Below are positions 42,964-51,343 of a stretch of DNA of 64,000 nucleotides, in pieces. Each line of letters opens with the position of its first letter. Position 1 is the stretch's first letter. A program made the position numbers and the translations under genes. This stretch comes from Mycolicibacterium iranicum (GTDB lineage Bacteria > Actinomycetota > Actinomycetes > Mycobacteriales > Mycobacteriaceae), in the NCBI RefSeq assembly GCF_002101705.1, contig NZ_LQPC01000032.1, forward strand, positions 1 to 64,000, given 5' to 3'. The notes under the pieces are model-generated. The model did no database searches, was not told where the DNA came from, and was given only the letters and a program-made list of their open reading frames with translations.

Positions 42964-44175
42964 TCACGCCGGAGCCGGTTCAGGGTCGTCCTCTGGCTCC
43001 GGCTTTGCCGTCGGTGTGAGTTTCGGCTTGCCGGGCAGGATCCGGCGCCACCACGGCACCTGACGCTCCGCTTCGTCCTCCGCCGGGTCGGCGCTCGTGC
43101 CGGTCAACGAATCCGCCGACGCGTCCTTGTAGACCACCAGGTACACGCTGATGGTCGTGACGATCACGATCATCAGCACGGGGCCGAGCACGATGCCCCA
43201 GAACCCGAACATCTTCAGGCCTGCGAACACGGCAAGCAGCATCAGCGCGGGATGAAGATGAGCGCTCTTGGGCACCAGGAAGGGGCGCAGGAGATTGTCG
43301 ACGCTCGTGACGACGACGACGTGGAACACGATGACGAAGATGCCGCCGGCGACGTTGCCGAAGACCGCCATCAGGATGCCGACCGGGATGGTGACGATGC
43401 CACTGCCCAACGGGATGAACGACAGCGCCGTCAAGAAGATCAGGAACATGAAGAAGCCGTCGTGGAACCCGGCGATGTAGATCGAGATGGCGCCCAGGGT
43501 GCCTTGGCATACCGCGATGATGAACTGGCCCTTGACCGTTGCCGACACCATCGCCCCGACTTTGGCGAGATAGATGTCGGATACCTTTTCCCCCAACGGG
43601 TTCAGATCGCGGAACAGGCCGACGACCTTGTCGCCGTTGGTGAGCAGGGCGAGGAAGACGTAGAGGAAGACGACCACGGCCGTGAGCGTCGCGGCGAGTC
43701 CGCCGACTGAGTCGCGGGCGACGTCCAGGGCGAATTCGCCGGCGCTCTGCCCGACCTTGGTGGCCGCCTCGCGCACCGAATCGGGTGTCAGCGTGACGTT
43801 CATGAACGGGACACGAGCCAACAGCTCGTTGGCAGAATCGAGCAGCCCCTGTGCCAGGGCGGTGAAGTCGGTCTGCTCCACCCAGTGGCCGATGCTGGTC
43901 ACCGCCTGGGAGATCTGGAAGAAGGCCAGGATCGCGACGCCGGTCAGCGGCAGTGCGACGGTCGCGATCGCCGCGAGCAGCGTCAGAGTTGCCGACACAC
44001 CGACGTTCATCTTCCGGCGCAGCCGCTCATAGAGAGGTTTGAACAGGTAGGCGAGCACCGCCGCGACCGCGATCAACAGGATGTAGCCGCGCAGGAAGTA
44101 CGCGCCGAACCCGAGCGCGATCACCGTGCAGATCGCCAACGCTCGCTTCTGGGTCAGGCTGAAGTCGTCCTTCAT
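42964..44175 (-). CDS. AI-2E family transporter (Rv1101c-like)
   Basis: A 403-residue integral membrane protein with seven to eight helices and the PerM/TqsA signature (FIPLGSGIVTIPVG; NLLRPFLVPKSAHLHPALMLLAVFAGLKMFGFWGIVLGPVL). Members export autoinducer-2 or, in other branches, exchange Na+ and H+; the substrate here is unknown. A hydrophilic C-terminal tail is Pro/Glu-rich. It converges on the dienelactone hydrolase. Confidence 0.93.
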   Translation of the reverse strand: MKDDFSLTQKRALAICTVIALGFGAYFLRGYILLIAVAAVLAYLFKPLYERLRRKMNVGVSATLTLLAAIATVALPLTGVAILAFFQISQAVTSIGHWVEQTDFTALAQGLLDSANELLARVPFMNVTLTPDSVREAATKVGQSAGEFALDVARDSVGGLAATLTAVVVFLYVFLALLTNGDKVVGLFRDLNPLGEKVSDIYLAKVGAMVSATVKGQFIIAVCQGTLGAISIYIAGFHDGFFMFLIFLTALSFIPLGSGIVTIPVGILMAVFGNVAGGIFVIVFHVVVVTSVDNLLRPFLVPKSAHLHPALMLLAVFAGLKMFGFWGIVLGPVLMIVIVTTISVYLVVYKDASADSLTGTSADPAEDEAERQVPWWRRILPGKPKLTPTAKPEPEDDPEPAPA

Positions 44176-44227
44176 GTGTGCCTCCCGACCCCCGTGCCTA
44201 CCCGCACTCTCGCGGGCCGTCGCAACA

Positions 44228-45064
44228 TTAACCCGACTCGGCGGTCCTTGACGGCGATCTGTCCTGTCGCGTCCGCTGTCCCGCGACGAACCGCATCGCC
44301 ATCCGGTTCATCAGTCCCGGCATTAATCGCGCCATCCACCATTGAGCATGGGCCACAGTGGGTTTGACCAGGATTGCCTTGTTGCGTTCGATCGCGCGCA
44401 GGGTGTCGCGGGCGAGCCGGTCGGCGTCGTAGGGGTTGCCACCCTGGGCCTGCAGGAAGTAGTCGCGACCGACGAACCCGCCGACGGCGCCCTTGTCGAG
44501 GATCGGGGTCTCGACGGCAGCGGGACAGACCACCAGGACCCCCACGCCGCGGGGCACCGCCTCCGAGCGCAACGCCATCGACAGACCGACGACAGCGTGC
44601 TTGGTCGCCACGTAGCTGGTGACCTGTCCCGCGGCGGTGAGCCCGGCCATCGACGCGGTGTTGACGATGTGGCCGTACCCCTGTTCGAGCATCAGCGGGT
44701 ATGCCGCGGCGACTCCGTGGACGACACCGCGCACGTTGATGTCGATGATCGCGTTCCACTGGTCGAGGGTGAGTAGCTCGGTGTCCCCGCCCCACACGAT
44801 CCCCGCGTTGTTGAACATCAGATCTAGTCGGCCCGTTCTCTTGACGACCTCGTCGACCGCCGCTTGAACCGCTGCGGCATCGGTGACGTCGAGGTGCGCG
44901 GCCCGGGCGCGGGGGCTCAACGTCGACACGATGCGCTCGGCGGCGTCGGCGTCGATGTCGGTGCACACCACGTCGGCGCCTGCGAGGTCGAGGGCGCGGC
45001 ACAGGGCCGCGCCGATCCCGGAGCCGCCGCCGGTGACGATTGCCTGTTTCCCGGCGAAGCTCAT
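44228..45064 (-). CDS. Short-chain dehydrogenase/reductase (SDR 1)
   Basis: A 278-residue classical SDR. The cofactor loop TGGGSGIG, NNAG, the catalytic Ser in NTASMAG and YVATK (Tyr and Lys) are intact. ATG 45064 is preceded by AGGAAA; a start at ATG 45094, overlapping the stop of the upstream SDR gene, is also possible. Both SDR genes would be transcribed together from the KstR-type operator at 45901, suggesting oxidation of a steroid or acyl hydroxyl. The C-terminus is basic and extended (MARLMPGLMNRMAMRF). Confidence 0.9.
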   Translation of the reverse strand: MSFAGKQAIVTGGGSGIGAALCRALDLAGADVVCTDIDADAAERIVSTLSPRARAAHLDVTDAAAVQAAVDEVVKRTGRLDLMFNNAGIVWGGDTELLTLDQWNAIIDINVRGVVHGVAAAYPLMLEQGYGHIVNTASMAGLTAAGQVTSYVATKHAVVGLSMALRSEAVPRGVGVLVVCPAAVETPILDKGAVGGFVGRDYFLQAQGGNPYDADRLARDTLRAIERNKAILVKPTVAHAQWWMARLMPGLMNRMAMRFVAGQRTRQDRSPSRTAESG

Positions 45065-45093
45065 GGGTTTCCTGTTCTTCGCGCGAGCGCTCA

Positions 45094-45876
45094 TCACGGC
45101 TGCCCCTGCTCCATCAGGCGCATGACGTGGCCCATGACATCGGGATAGCGCTTGAGGTGGGCGCCTCCGTTGATGTCGAGCACCTCACCGGTCAGCCACG
45201 AGGATCCCGGGGAGCTCAGGTACACAACGGCATTGGCGATGTCTTCGGGTGTGCCGGCGCGTCCGAGTGCGGTGTTGTCGACGTAGTCCTCGACGACACC
45301 GGGCACCGACGCGGCGGCCGCGGTCAGCGGGGTGTGGACGAAGCCGGGTGCCACCGCGTTTACGCGGATGCCGCGCGGGCCCATCTCGAGCGCGGCCACC
45401 TGCGTCAGCATCGAGAGCCCCGCCTTGGCGGCGCAGTAGGCGCTCATGCCCGCGGCGGGCTGCCTGCCGTTGAGCGAACTGATCTGGATCAGCGAACCCC
45501 CTTCTCGCAGATGCCGTCCGGCGTGTTTTGCCACGATGAACGCGCCGTTGAGGCAGACGTCGATGACGGCGCGGAAGTCCTCGGCGGGCATGTCGGTGAT
45601 GAGGCCGACATTGCTGAAACCCGCACAGTTGACCACGATGTCGAGGGGGCCGATGCCGTCGAACAGTAGCTGGACCGAGTCTTCGTCGGTGACGTCGACG
45701 GTCGCGTGCGCGGAGCCCAGTTCCGACGCGCGGTCCCTGGCGCTGTCGGCGTTGAGGTCGGCGATGGTGACGCGGCAGCCTTCGGCCGCCAGGGCCTGTG
45801 CCGTCGCCCATCCGATGCCCGATGCGCCGCCGATGACGACGGCCTCCCTCGCGCTTCGCTCGCTACCGTTGCTCAT
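45094..45876 (-). CDS. Short-chain dehydrogenase/reductase (SDR 2)
   Basis: A 260-residue classical SDR from ATG 45876 (GAGAGG upstream). Motifs: IGGASGIGWATAQ, DVTDEDSVQ, NCAGF, QISSLNGRQ (Ser), YCAAK (Tyr/Lys). The last residues DINGGAHLKRYPDVMGH are typical of 3-oxoacyl/hydroxysteroid dehydrogenases. First gene of a two-SDR operon, with a KstR-type operator 24 bp before its start. The substrate is not evident. Confidence 0.92.
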   Translation of the reverse strand: MSNGSERSAREAVVIGGASGIGWATAQALAAEGCRVTIADLNADSARDRASELGSAHATVDVTDEDSVQLLFDGIGPLDIVVNCAGFSNVGLITDMPAEDFRAVIDVCLNGAFIVAKHAGRHLREGGSLIQISSLNGRQPAAGMSAYCAAKAGLSMLTQVAALEMGPRGIRVNAVAPGFVHTPLTAAAASVPGVVEDYVDNTALGRAGTPEDIANAVVYLSSPGSSWLTGEVLDINGGAHLKRYPDVMGHVMRLMEQGQP

Positions 45877-45900
45877 CCAGTTGGCCTCTCGATTACGGGG

Positions 45901-45914
45901 TGGAACGCGTTTCA
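45901..45914. promoter_or_regulatory. KstR-type operator, site 3
   Basis: TGGAACGCGTTTCA matches TNNAACNNGTTNNA. It lies in the 89-bp gap between the SDR operon (minus) and the SRPBCC gene (plus) and could govern both. Confidence 0.68.
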
Positions 45915-45965
45915 ACCTCACACTCGGCCGCTGAAAGCGCAATAGCTGATGGCAGACTCGATGCC

Positions 45966-46430
45966 GTGACCGAACTGAAGCGATCAGAGTCGATCTCGGT
46001 GGCCGTTGCGCCGGACGAGTTGTACGCCATGGTGTCGGACGTGACCCGGATGGGGGAGTGGAGTCCGATTTGCAAGGCCTGCTGGTGGGACGAAGGCCAG
46101 GGCCCGGAGGTAGGCGCCTGGTTCACCGGCCGCAACGAGCTCCCGGAACGGACGTGGGAGACCCGAAGCCAGGTCGTGGCCGCAGATCCGGGCCGCAAGT
46201 TCGCCTGGGAGGTCAACAACGGCTGGGTGTATTGGGGCTACACGTTCGAACCCGAGGGCGACGGCACCCGTCTCACCGAGTCGTGGGAATTCCTCGACAA
46301 GGGCCTCGAAGGCTTCCGGGAACGGTTCGGGGACGCCGCTGACGCCGAGATCGCCAAGCGCAGCGACGCGGCGCGTGACGGCATTCCCGCAACGCTCGCG
46401 GCGATCAAGAAGGCGGCCGAAGCGGCCTGA
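45966..46430 (+). CDS. SRPBCC family (polyketide cyclase/START-like) protein
   Basis: A 154-residue helix-grip protein from GTG 45966. It begins ISVAVAPDELYAMVSDVTRMGEWSPIC, the SRPBCC signature, and has a long C-terminal helix. These proteins bind hydrophobic ligands in a cavity; some are cyclases or lipid carriers. It is divergent from the SDR pair and shares the intergenic region carrying the KstR-type site. The ORF extension to 45900 overlaps that site and is discounted. Ligand unknown. Confidence 0.83.
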   Translation: MTELKRSESISVAVAPDELYAMVSDVTRMGEWSPICKACWWDEGQGPEVGAWFTGRNELPERTWETRSQVVAADPGRKFAWEVNNGWVYWGYTFEPEGDGTRLTESWEFLDKGLEGFRERFGDAADAEIAKRSDAARDGIPATLAAIKKAAEAA

Positions 46431-46443
46431 GCTAAGGGATGGG

Positions 46444-47061
46444 TCAGCGCTGCCGATCGCGGGGCTCAAGGTGTCTCTTGGCTTCGTCGTAGCCGCCCGT
46501 CGGCGCCGCCTCGTCCAGGGTGTAGACGAGGTGGAGCACGCCCGTCGCAAAGGTGGTCGACTTCAGCAGCTTCAGCGGGATCGGCTCTCCGGCGGCGAAC
46601 AGCCGCTCGCCCTTGCACATTGCGATCGGATGCAGGAGCAGATGCAGCTCGTCGATTAAACCCGCGGCGAGCAGTTGTCGAACGATTGACACAGAGCCGC
46701 TCATCGCGATGTCGCTGTCGCCGGGCTCGTCCTTGAGCGCCGCCACCGCAGCGATCAGGTCACCCTTGAGATGTTCGGAGTTGCGCCAGGAAAACTGCAG
46801 CTCCTGGTTGGAGACCACGATCTTGCGGGCATCGCCGATGATCTTCGCGAACTCCGCGTCCTCGCCGCCCTCGGCTTCGCGGTCGGGCCAGGCACCGGCG
46901 AAGCTGTCGTAGGTGACGCGGCCGAGTAGCAAGGTGTCGGCGGCGGCGAGATGGGCGCCGACGGCCTCACCCATCTCGTGGTTGAAGTACGGGAGATGCC
47001 ATTCCGGATCCTCGACGACGCCGTCGAGCGAGATGAACAGGCTGGCGGTGATTTTTCTCAT
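46444..47061 (-). CDS. Dihydrofolate reductase / RibD C-terminal domain protein
   Basis: A 205-residue protein of the RibD_C/DHFR-like fold. It begins MRKITASLFISLDGVVEDPEWH and includes LLLGRVTYDSFAGAW, VVSNQEL and the GSVSIVRQLLAAGLIDELHLLLHPI strand-helix. Family members reduce pyrimidine or related substrates with NADPH; most stand-alone copies are uncharacterised. AGGAGTCC precedes ATG 47061. Tail-to-tail with the SRPBCC gene (13 bp). Confidence 0.88.
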   Translation of the reverse strand: MRKITASLFISLDGVVEDPEWHLPYFNHEMGEAVGAHLAAADTLLLGRVTYDSFAGAWPDREAEGGEDAEFAKIIGDARKIVVSNQELQFSWRNSEHLKGDLIAAVAALKDEPGDSDIAMSGSVSIVRQLLAAGLIDELHLLLHPIAMCKGERLFAAGEPIPLKLLKSTTFATGVLHLVYTLDEAAPTGGYDEAKRHLEPRDRQR

Positions 47062-47217
47062 CGGACTCCTCAATGGTGTACGGGTTAGCCATACCTACTG
47101 TGACGGGGCCGCGAACTCATCGCCTCGCCCCTTGCAGGATGATCAAACGCCGGTTCATTGGCCGGTAGTGGACTAGCGTCGGCTACTAGGAATGCAGTGG
47201 TAGGGCATGGGAGCGCC

Positions 47218-49560
47218 GTGGACGAACGCGGTTTCCGGCTTGTGATGAGGCCGTCGACAGCGATACCGGTCGGATTGACGATCGGGTTTGCGGTGCTGCT
47301 CCTGCTCGGTCGCATCAGTGAGCCGGTAGGTATCGCCTATGAGTTCGCGACCGCGGGGCTGTCGGCGTACGCGACGATGTGTGCGGTCGTTGCCGCACGG
47401 TCCGCCGAGGGACGCCGCCGCACGGCGTGGAACGCGATGGCGGGTGCCCTCGCGGCCTGGGCGATCGGCGACGTGATCTGGCTGGTCTGCGACTACGTCC
47501 TGCACGTCGAGCCGTATCCCTCACCGGCGGACTTCTTCTATTTCCTGTTCGTCGGCCTCGCGATCTACGCGATCCTGGGGCTGGGTTCGTTCGACGCCGG
47601 TCCGCGGCGACAGGCGCAGCTGCGCATCGCCCTGGACGGCGTCACGGTCGCGCTCTGCGTCTTCACGCTGGCCTGGATCTTCGCGCTGCAGAGCGTCTAC
47701 GCGACCTATCGCGACGACAAGCTGAACATGGTGATTGCGCTGCTCTATCCGGTCGCCGACATGGTGGCGCTCGCGGTGGCCGTCGCCGTGCTCGGGCGCG
47801 CCGCCCGCGGTCAGCGAACCGTGCTGGCGCTGCTGGCCCTCGCGCTGGCTGTCACCACCGCCAGCGATGTCGCGTTCGCCTATCTCGTGGCAGCCGACCG
47901 CTACGTCGTGGGCAGTGTCATCGACATGGGATGGGTCGTCGCGCTCTGTCTGTTCATTGCCGCTGCGCTGTCGAGCCGCTCAACGCCGCCGCCCCGTCCT
48001 CGGTCGTTGGTGGTGCCCTCGAACGCATCGCTGTGGCTGCCCTACCTGCCGCTGCTGCTCGCCGGCACGGTGGGGCCGATGATGATTCTGTCCGGAGTCG
48101 AGAAACTCGTGGTGCCCCTCATCGTCGTCGCCGTGTGCCTGCGGCAGGCCGTGGCGGCGTGGGAGAACCGACGGCTCCTGTCCTACGCCGCCGACGAGGC
48201 TCTGCGAGATCCGTTGACAGGCTTGGCGAATCGGACGCTGTTCAACGACCGCTTGGAACATGCGTTGATGTTGCGCTCGCGCGACAGGCGTTGCGTGGCG
48301 GTCGTGTCACTGGATCTCGACGACTTCAAACTGGTCAACGACAGTCTCGGGCATCCGACCGCCGACAGCCTTCTGGTTCAGGTCGGGAACCGGATAGACG
48401 AGTGCGTCCGGCCGGGTGACACAGTGGCCCGCGTCGGGGGTGACGAATTCGCGCTGCTGCTCGAAGGTGAGGCCGACGACGCGCATCTGGTGGCGCAGCG
48501 CGTCGTGGAACGCTTCAACGACCCGTTCGTCGTCGACGGTCACCAGATCCTGATGCGACCGAGCGTCGGCGTCGCGGTGGCACCCGCCGGCGAGCCGGAC
48601 GTGGATGCGCAGACGCTGATCAAGCGCGCCGACATGGCCATGTACACGGCGAAGAAGTCGCGTTCGTCGCGGGTACACACCTATGACGCCGACATGGCAC
48701 TGCACACTCACCACCCGGCCGAGGTCACCGGCGAGGTCGAACAATTGCCTCGCGTTGCCGGCGCGGCCAAGGTGCAACTACTCGGCGAACTACGTAACGC
48801 CATCGACCACGGCGACCTCACCATGGCCTATCAACCAAAGGTGTGCCTGCAAACCGGTAACGTCGTCGGCGTCGAAGCCCTGCTGCGGTGGCCGCACCCG
48901 CAGCGCGGATTGCTGTTGCCCGGTTCGTTCCTGTCGCTCGTGCGGCAGCACGGACTGATGCGTCCCGTCACCAACCTCGTCCTCGACAAGGTGCTCGGAG
49001 ACGCCGTCCGGTGGCACGCCTCCGGCACGCGGATACCGGTCGCGGTCAACCTCTTTGCCCCGTTCTTCCGCGACACACAGTTGCCCGGCAACCTGTGTCG
49101 CGCGCTGACGCGCCGTGATCTGCCCACCGACCTGCTGACCGTCGAGATCACCGAAGATCTCGTGCTCCATGATCTGGGCGCGGTGACCGAGGTGCTACAC
49201 CAGCTGCGAGATCGCGGGATACGCGTGGCGATCGACGATTTCGGCAGTGGCTATTCCGCGCTCTCCTATCTCCGGGATCTCCCGATCGACGAGATCAAGC
49301 TGGACCGCTTCTTCATCGCGCCGGTGCACCGCGACGGCCGCGCCGCCGCGGTGGTGCGTGCGGTGATCGAACTCGCTCACGACTTGCAGATCACGGTGGT
49401 CGCCGAAGGTGTCGAGGAGGCCGCGACGGCAGTCTGGCTTCGCGACAGAGGGTGCGACATCGGGCAGGGTTATTACTTCGGCAGGCCCACGGACGAGTCA
49501 GAGGTGCCGGATCTGGTGCGCATGGCGACGAACCTCACCGAGCCGATGGGACTCGGTTGA
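47218..49560 (+). CDS. Membrane GGDEF-EAL c-di-GMP enzyme, paralogue 1
   Basis: A 780-residue bifunctional cyclic-di-GMP protein. Residues 1-320 contain about ten helices, a sensory membrane domain ending WENRRLLSYAADEALRDPLTGLANR. The GGDEF motif is exact (RVGGDEFALLL, 407-411), predicting diguanylate cyclase activity. The EAL domain has GVEALLRW (553), EITED, DDFGSGYSALSYLRDLPIDEIKLD and VAEGVEE, so phosphodiesterase residues are also present. GTG 47218 is chosen because GGGAG precedes it and the same upstream pattern occurs in paralogue 2. Net output cannot be predicted. Confidence 0.93.
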   Translation: MDERGFRLVMRPSTAIPVGLTIGFAVLLLLGRISEPVGIAYEFATAGLSAYATMCAVVAARSAEGRRRTAWNAMAGALAAWAIGDVIWLVCDYVLHVEPYPSPADFFYFLFVGLAIYAILGLGSFDAGPRRQAQLRIALDGVTVALCVFTLAWIFALQSVYATYRDDKLNMVIALLYPVADMVALAVAVAVLGRAARGQRTVLALLALALAVTTASDVAFAYLVAADRYVVGSVIDMGWVVALCLFIAAALSSRSTPPPRPRSLVVPSNASLWLPYLPLLLAGTVGPMMILSGVEKLVVPLIVVAVCLRQAVAAWENRRLLSYAADEALRDPLTGLANRTLFNDRLEHALMLRSRDRRCVAVVSLDLDDFKLVNDSLGHPTADSLLVQVGNRIDECVRPGDTVARVGGDEFALLLEGEADDAHLVAQRVVERFNDPFVVDGHQILMRPSVGVAVAPAGEPDVDAQTLIKRADMAMYTAKKSRSSRVHTYDADMALHTHHPAEVTGEVEQLPRVAGAAKVQLLGELRNAIDHGDLTMAYQPKVCLQTGNVVGVEALLRWPHPQRGLLLPGSFLSLVRQHGLMRPVTNLVLDKVLGDAVRWHASGTRIPVAVNLFAPFFRDTQLPGNLCRALTRRDLPTDLLTVEITEDLVLHDLGAVTEVLHQLRDRGIRVAIDDFGSGYSALSYLRDLPIDEIKLDRFFIAPVHRDGRAAAVVRAVIELAHDLQITVVAEGVEEAATAVWLRDRGCDIGQGYYFGRPTDESEVPDLVRMATNLTEPMGLG

Positions 49561-49564
49561 CCAG

Positions 49565-50470
49565 TCAGCGCGTAATGCAACGAAAACCGATGTGGCTCAT
49601 GCCTGTGTCGACGGGTTGTGGACGGCGCGCTGCGGGGCGGTAGCGAAGACAGTAATTGTCGGCGCAGAGAAACGAGCCCCCCTTGACCACTCGTCTCGGC
49701 ACTCTGAATTGAGGCTGGCGAGGATCGTAGCTCTCGGCCTCGCAGCACGACGCCGCATCGCGGGTGTCGGCGTACCAGTCGCCGGTCCACTCCCAGACAT
49801 TGCCTGCCATGTCGAACAACCCGTACCCGTTCGGTGGAAAGCTTCCGACTGGACGGGTGCGGCCGTAACCCCGGTCGGGCCGCCAGGGGAACTCACCGTG
49901 CCAGTAATTGGCCATCGGCTGTCCGGGCTGTTCCGGCTCGTCGCCCCAGGTGTATGTCGCACCGGTGAGGCCACCGCGCGCAGCGGTCTCCCACTGCGCC
50001 TCGGTGGGCAATTGCATTGCCGCCCAGTCGGCATAGGCTTCGGCGTCCTCGTAGGCGATGTGCACGACAGGATGGTCGGCTCGCTTCTCGATCGACGAGG
50101 ACGGGCCGACCGGGTGGCACCAGTTCGCGCCGGGCGTCCATGTCCACCACAGGCTCAGGTGACGCAGGTCGACGGGTCCGGACGTCCTGGTGAACACCAT
50201 CGACCCCGGCTGCAGGTTCTCCTTCGGTGCACCCGGGTAGTCGTCGGGGTTGACCGGCCGCTCGGCGACGGTGACATAGTTTGTGGCAGAGACGAACTCC
50301 GCGAACTCGGAATTGGTGACCTGCTTGGGTTGGATCCAGAATCCGTCGACGTCAACGGCGTGTGCGGGACCTTCCTCGGGGTAGTACGCGTCAGATCCGA
50401 GCAGCGCCGTCTGCGGCGGAATCCACACGAGGCCGGCGGGCTCAGTCAAAAATCCGCGTCCAATCGTCAC
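49565..50470 (-). CDS. Formylglycine-generating enzyme family protein
   Basis: A 301-residue SUMF1/FGE-type protein. GLVWIPPQTALLGSDAYYPEEGPAH opens the domain. LPTEAQWETAARGG, WGDEPEQPGQPMANYW, YGLFDMAGNVWEW and GGSFLCADNYCLRYRPAAR follow; the two cysteines of the last motif are the catalytic pair of aerobic FGE. It would convert the sulfatase Cys to formylglycine. The start is uncertain: GTG 50470 overlaps the HAD gene by 29 bp; TTG 50449 is an alternative. It is the last gene of the sulfatase-HAD-FGE operon. Confidence 0.9.
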   Translation of the reverse strand: MTIGRGFLTEPAGLVWIPPQTALLGSDAYYPEEGPAHAVDVDGFWIQPKQVTNSEFAEFVSATNYVTVAERPVNPDDYPGAPKENLQPGSMVFTRTSGPVDLRHLSLWWTWTPGANWCHPVGPSSSIEKRADHPVVHIAYEDAEAYADWAAMQLPTEAQWETAARGGLTGATYTWGDEPEQPGQPMANYWHGEFPWRPDRGYGRTRPVGSFPPNGYGLFDMAGNVWEWTGDWYADTRDAASCCEAESYDPRQPQFRVPRRVVKGGSFLCADNYCLRYRPAARRPQPVDTGMSHIGFRCITR

Positions 50471-51263
50471 GCATGCTTGCCACCGTCCAGTTGTGGGCGT
50501 CCGCCAGCTCGAGCACCCGCTCCGCGCCTGCGGTGTAGTCGAATTCGCGCTCCGCGTCGTCGTGGCGCACGAGCAGCGCCAGGGACGGGCCAGCTCCCGC
50601 GGCGGTGAACTGCAGCATTTCGATGTCGCCGTTGGAGTTTCCTGCGGCAAGAATGGGTCGCCGGCCTGTCCTGCCCCAGATGCGCACAGGCTTGACGGGG
50701 CCGTCGGCGAGGAACTCGGGCCGGTTTGTCGTCACCAGGTGACCGTCGACGAAGTCAAGGCCGACGGAACTGCCCACCACGCGTTCCGGCGGAATCCCGT
50801 AGATCGGCCCGGTGACCGGCCGCATGAAGTCGCGCCCACCGCCCGAGGCGATGTAGTTGGTGAACCCGCTGGCCTCCAAGTACCGCAGCAACTCGATCAT
50901 CGGGGTGTAGCCGCACGCCATGTAGGGCCGCTTGAGGGTCGGGTGGGTGGCGGCGTCGAAGAACGCCTTGACGCGGTCGGCATGCTCCTGAACCTTCAGC
51001 CCGGCGTACGCCGAGAGTATATCTCCGACAATGATTTTCAGCCCGGAGTCGTCGCCGTTGTAATGCTGGGTGACGGCGTCGCCGAACCAGGCGAGGTTGC
51101 CGGACGCGGCAGCCGCGTACGCCGGATTGTCGGCCAACGTCGGGTCTGCCGCGGCCTGCTCGGCCAGCCTGCGGACCAGGAAGTCGAGCTGGATGTAAGC
51201 AGGCTTCTCGACCCACAGTGTGCCGTCGTTGTCGAAGACGGCGACCCGGTCCTCGGGTGCCAC
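50442..51263 (-). CDS. HAD family hydrolase, possibly missing its original start
   Basis: A HAD phosphohydrolase: motif I VFDNDGTLW, motif II SGGG, motif IV AAGNSNGDIEML. The first canonical start is GTG 51263, giving 273 residues and beginning only eight residues before motif I. Homologous-looking coding sequence (LTAAALDTWRDGATKSAIVDFVEHAV) continues back to 51347, where the codon overlapping the sulfatase stop is TTA. A single G-to-A change from TTG would explain the loss. It lies between the sulfatase and FGE genes; substrate unknown. It may be a weakly translated or dead gene. Confidence 0.72.
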   Translation of the reverse strand: MAPEDRVAVFDNDGTLWVEKPAYIQLDFLVRRLAEQAAADPTLADNPAYAAAASGNLAWFGDAVTQHYNGDDSGLKIIVGDILSAYAGLKVQEHADRVKAFFDAATHPTLKRPYMACGYTPMIELLRYLEASGFTNYIASGGGRDFMRPVTGPIYGIPPERVVGSSVGLDFVDGHLVTTNRPEFLADGPVKPVRIWGRTGRRPILAAGNSNGDIEMLQFTAAGAGPSLALLVRHDDAEREFDYTAGAERVLELADAHNWTVASMRDDWTRIFD

Positions 51264-51343
51264 CTCCGCAACGGCGTGTTCGACGAAGTCGACGATCGCC
51301 GACTTGGTCGCACCGTCACGCCAGGTGTCGAGCGCGGCCGCGG

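Noticed and set aside
47379..48419. 346-codon open frame within GGDEF-EAL paralogue 1
   Set aside because: Arg/Ala-rich shadow in an alternative frame of a clear coding sequence; no family motif or ribosome-binding site.
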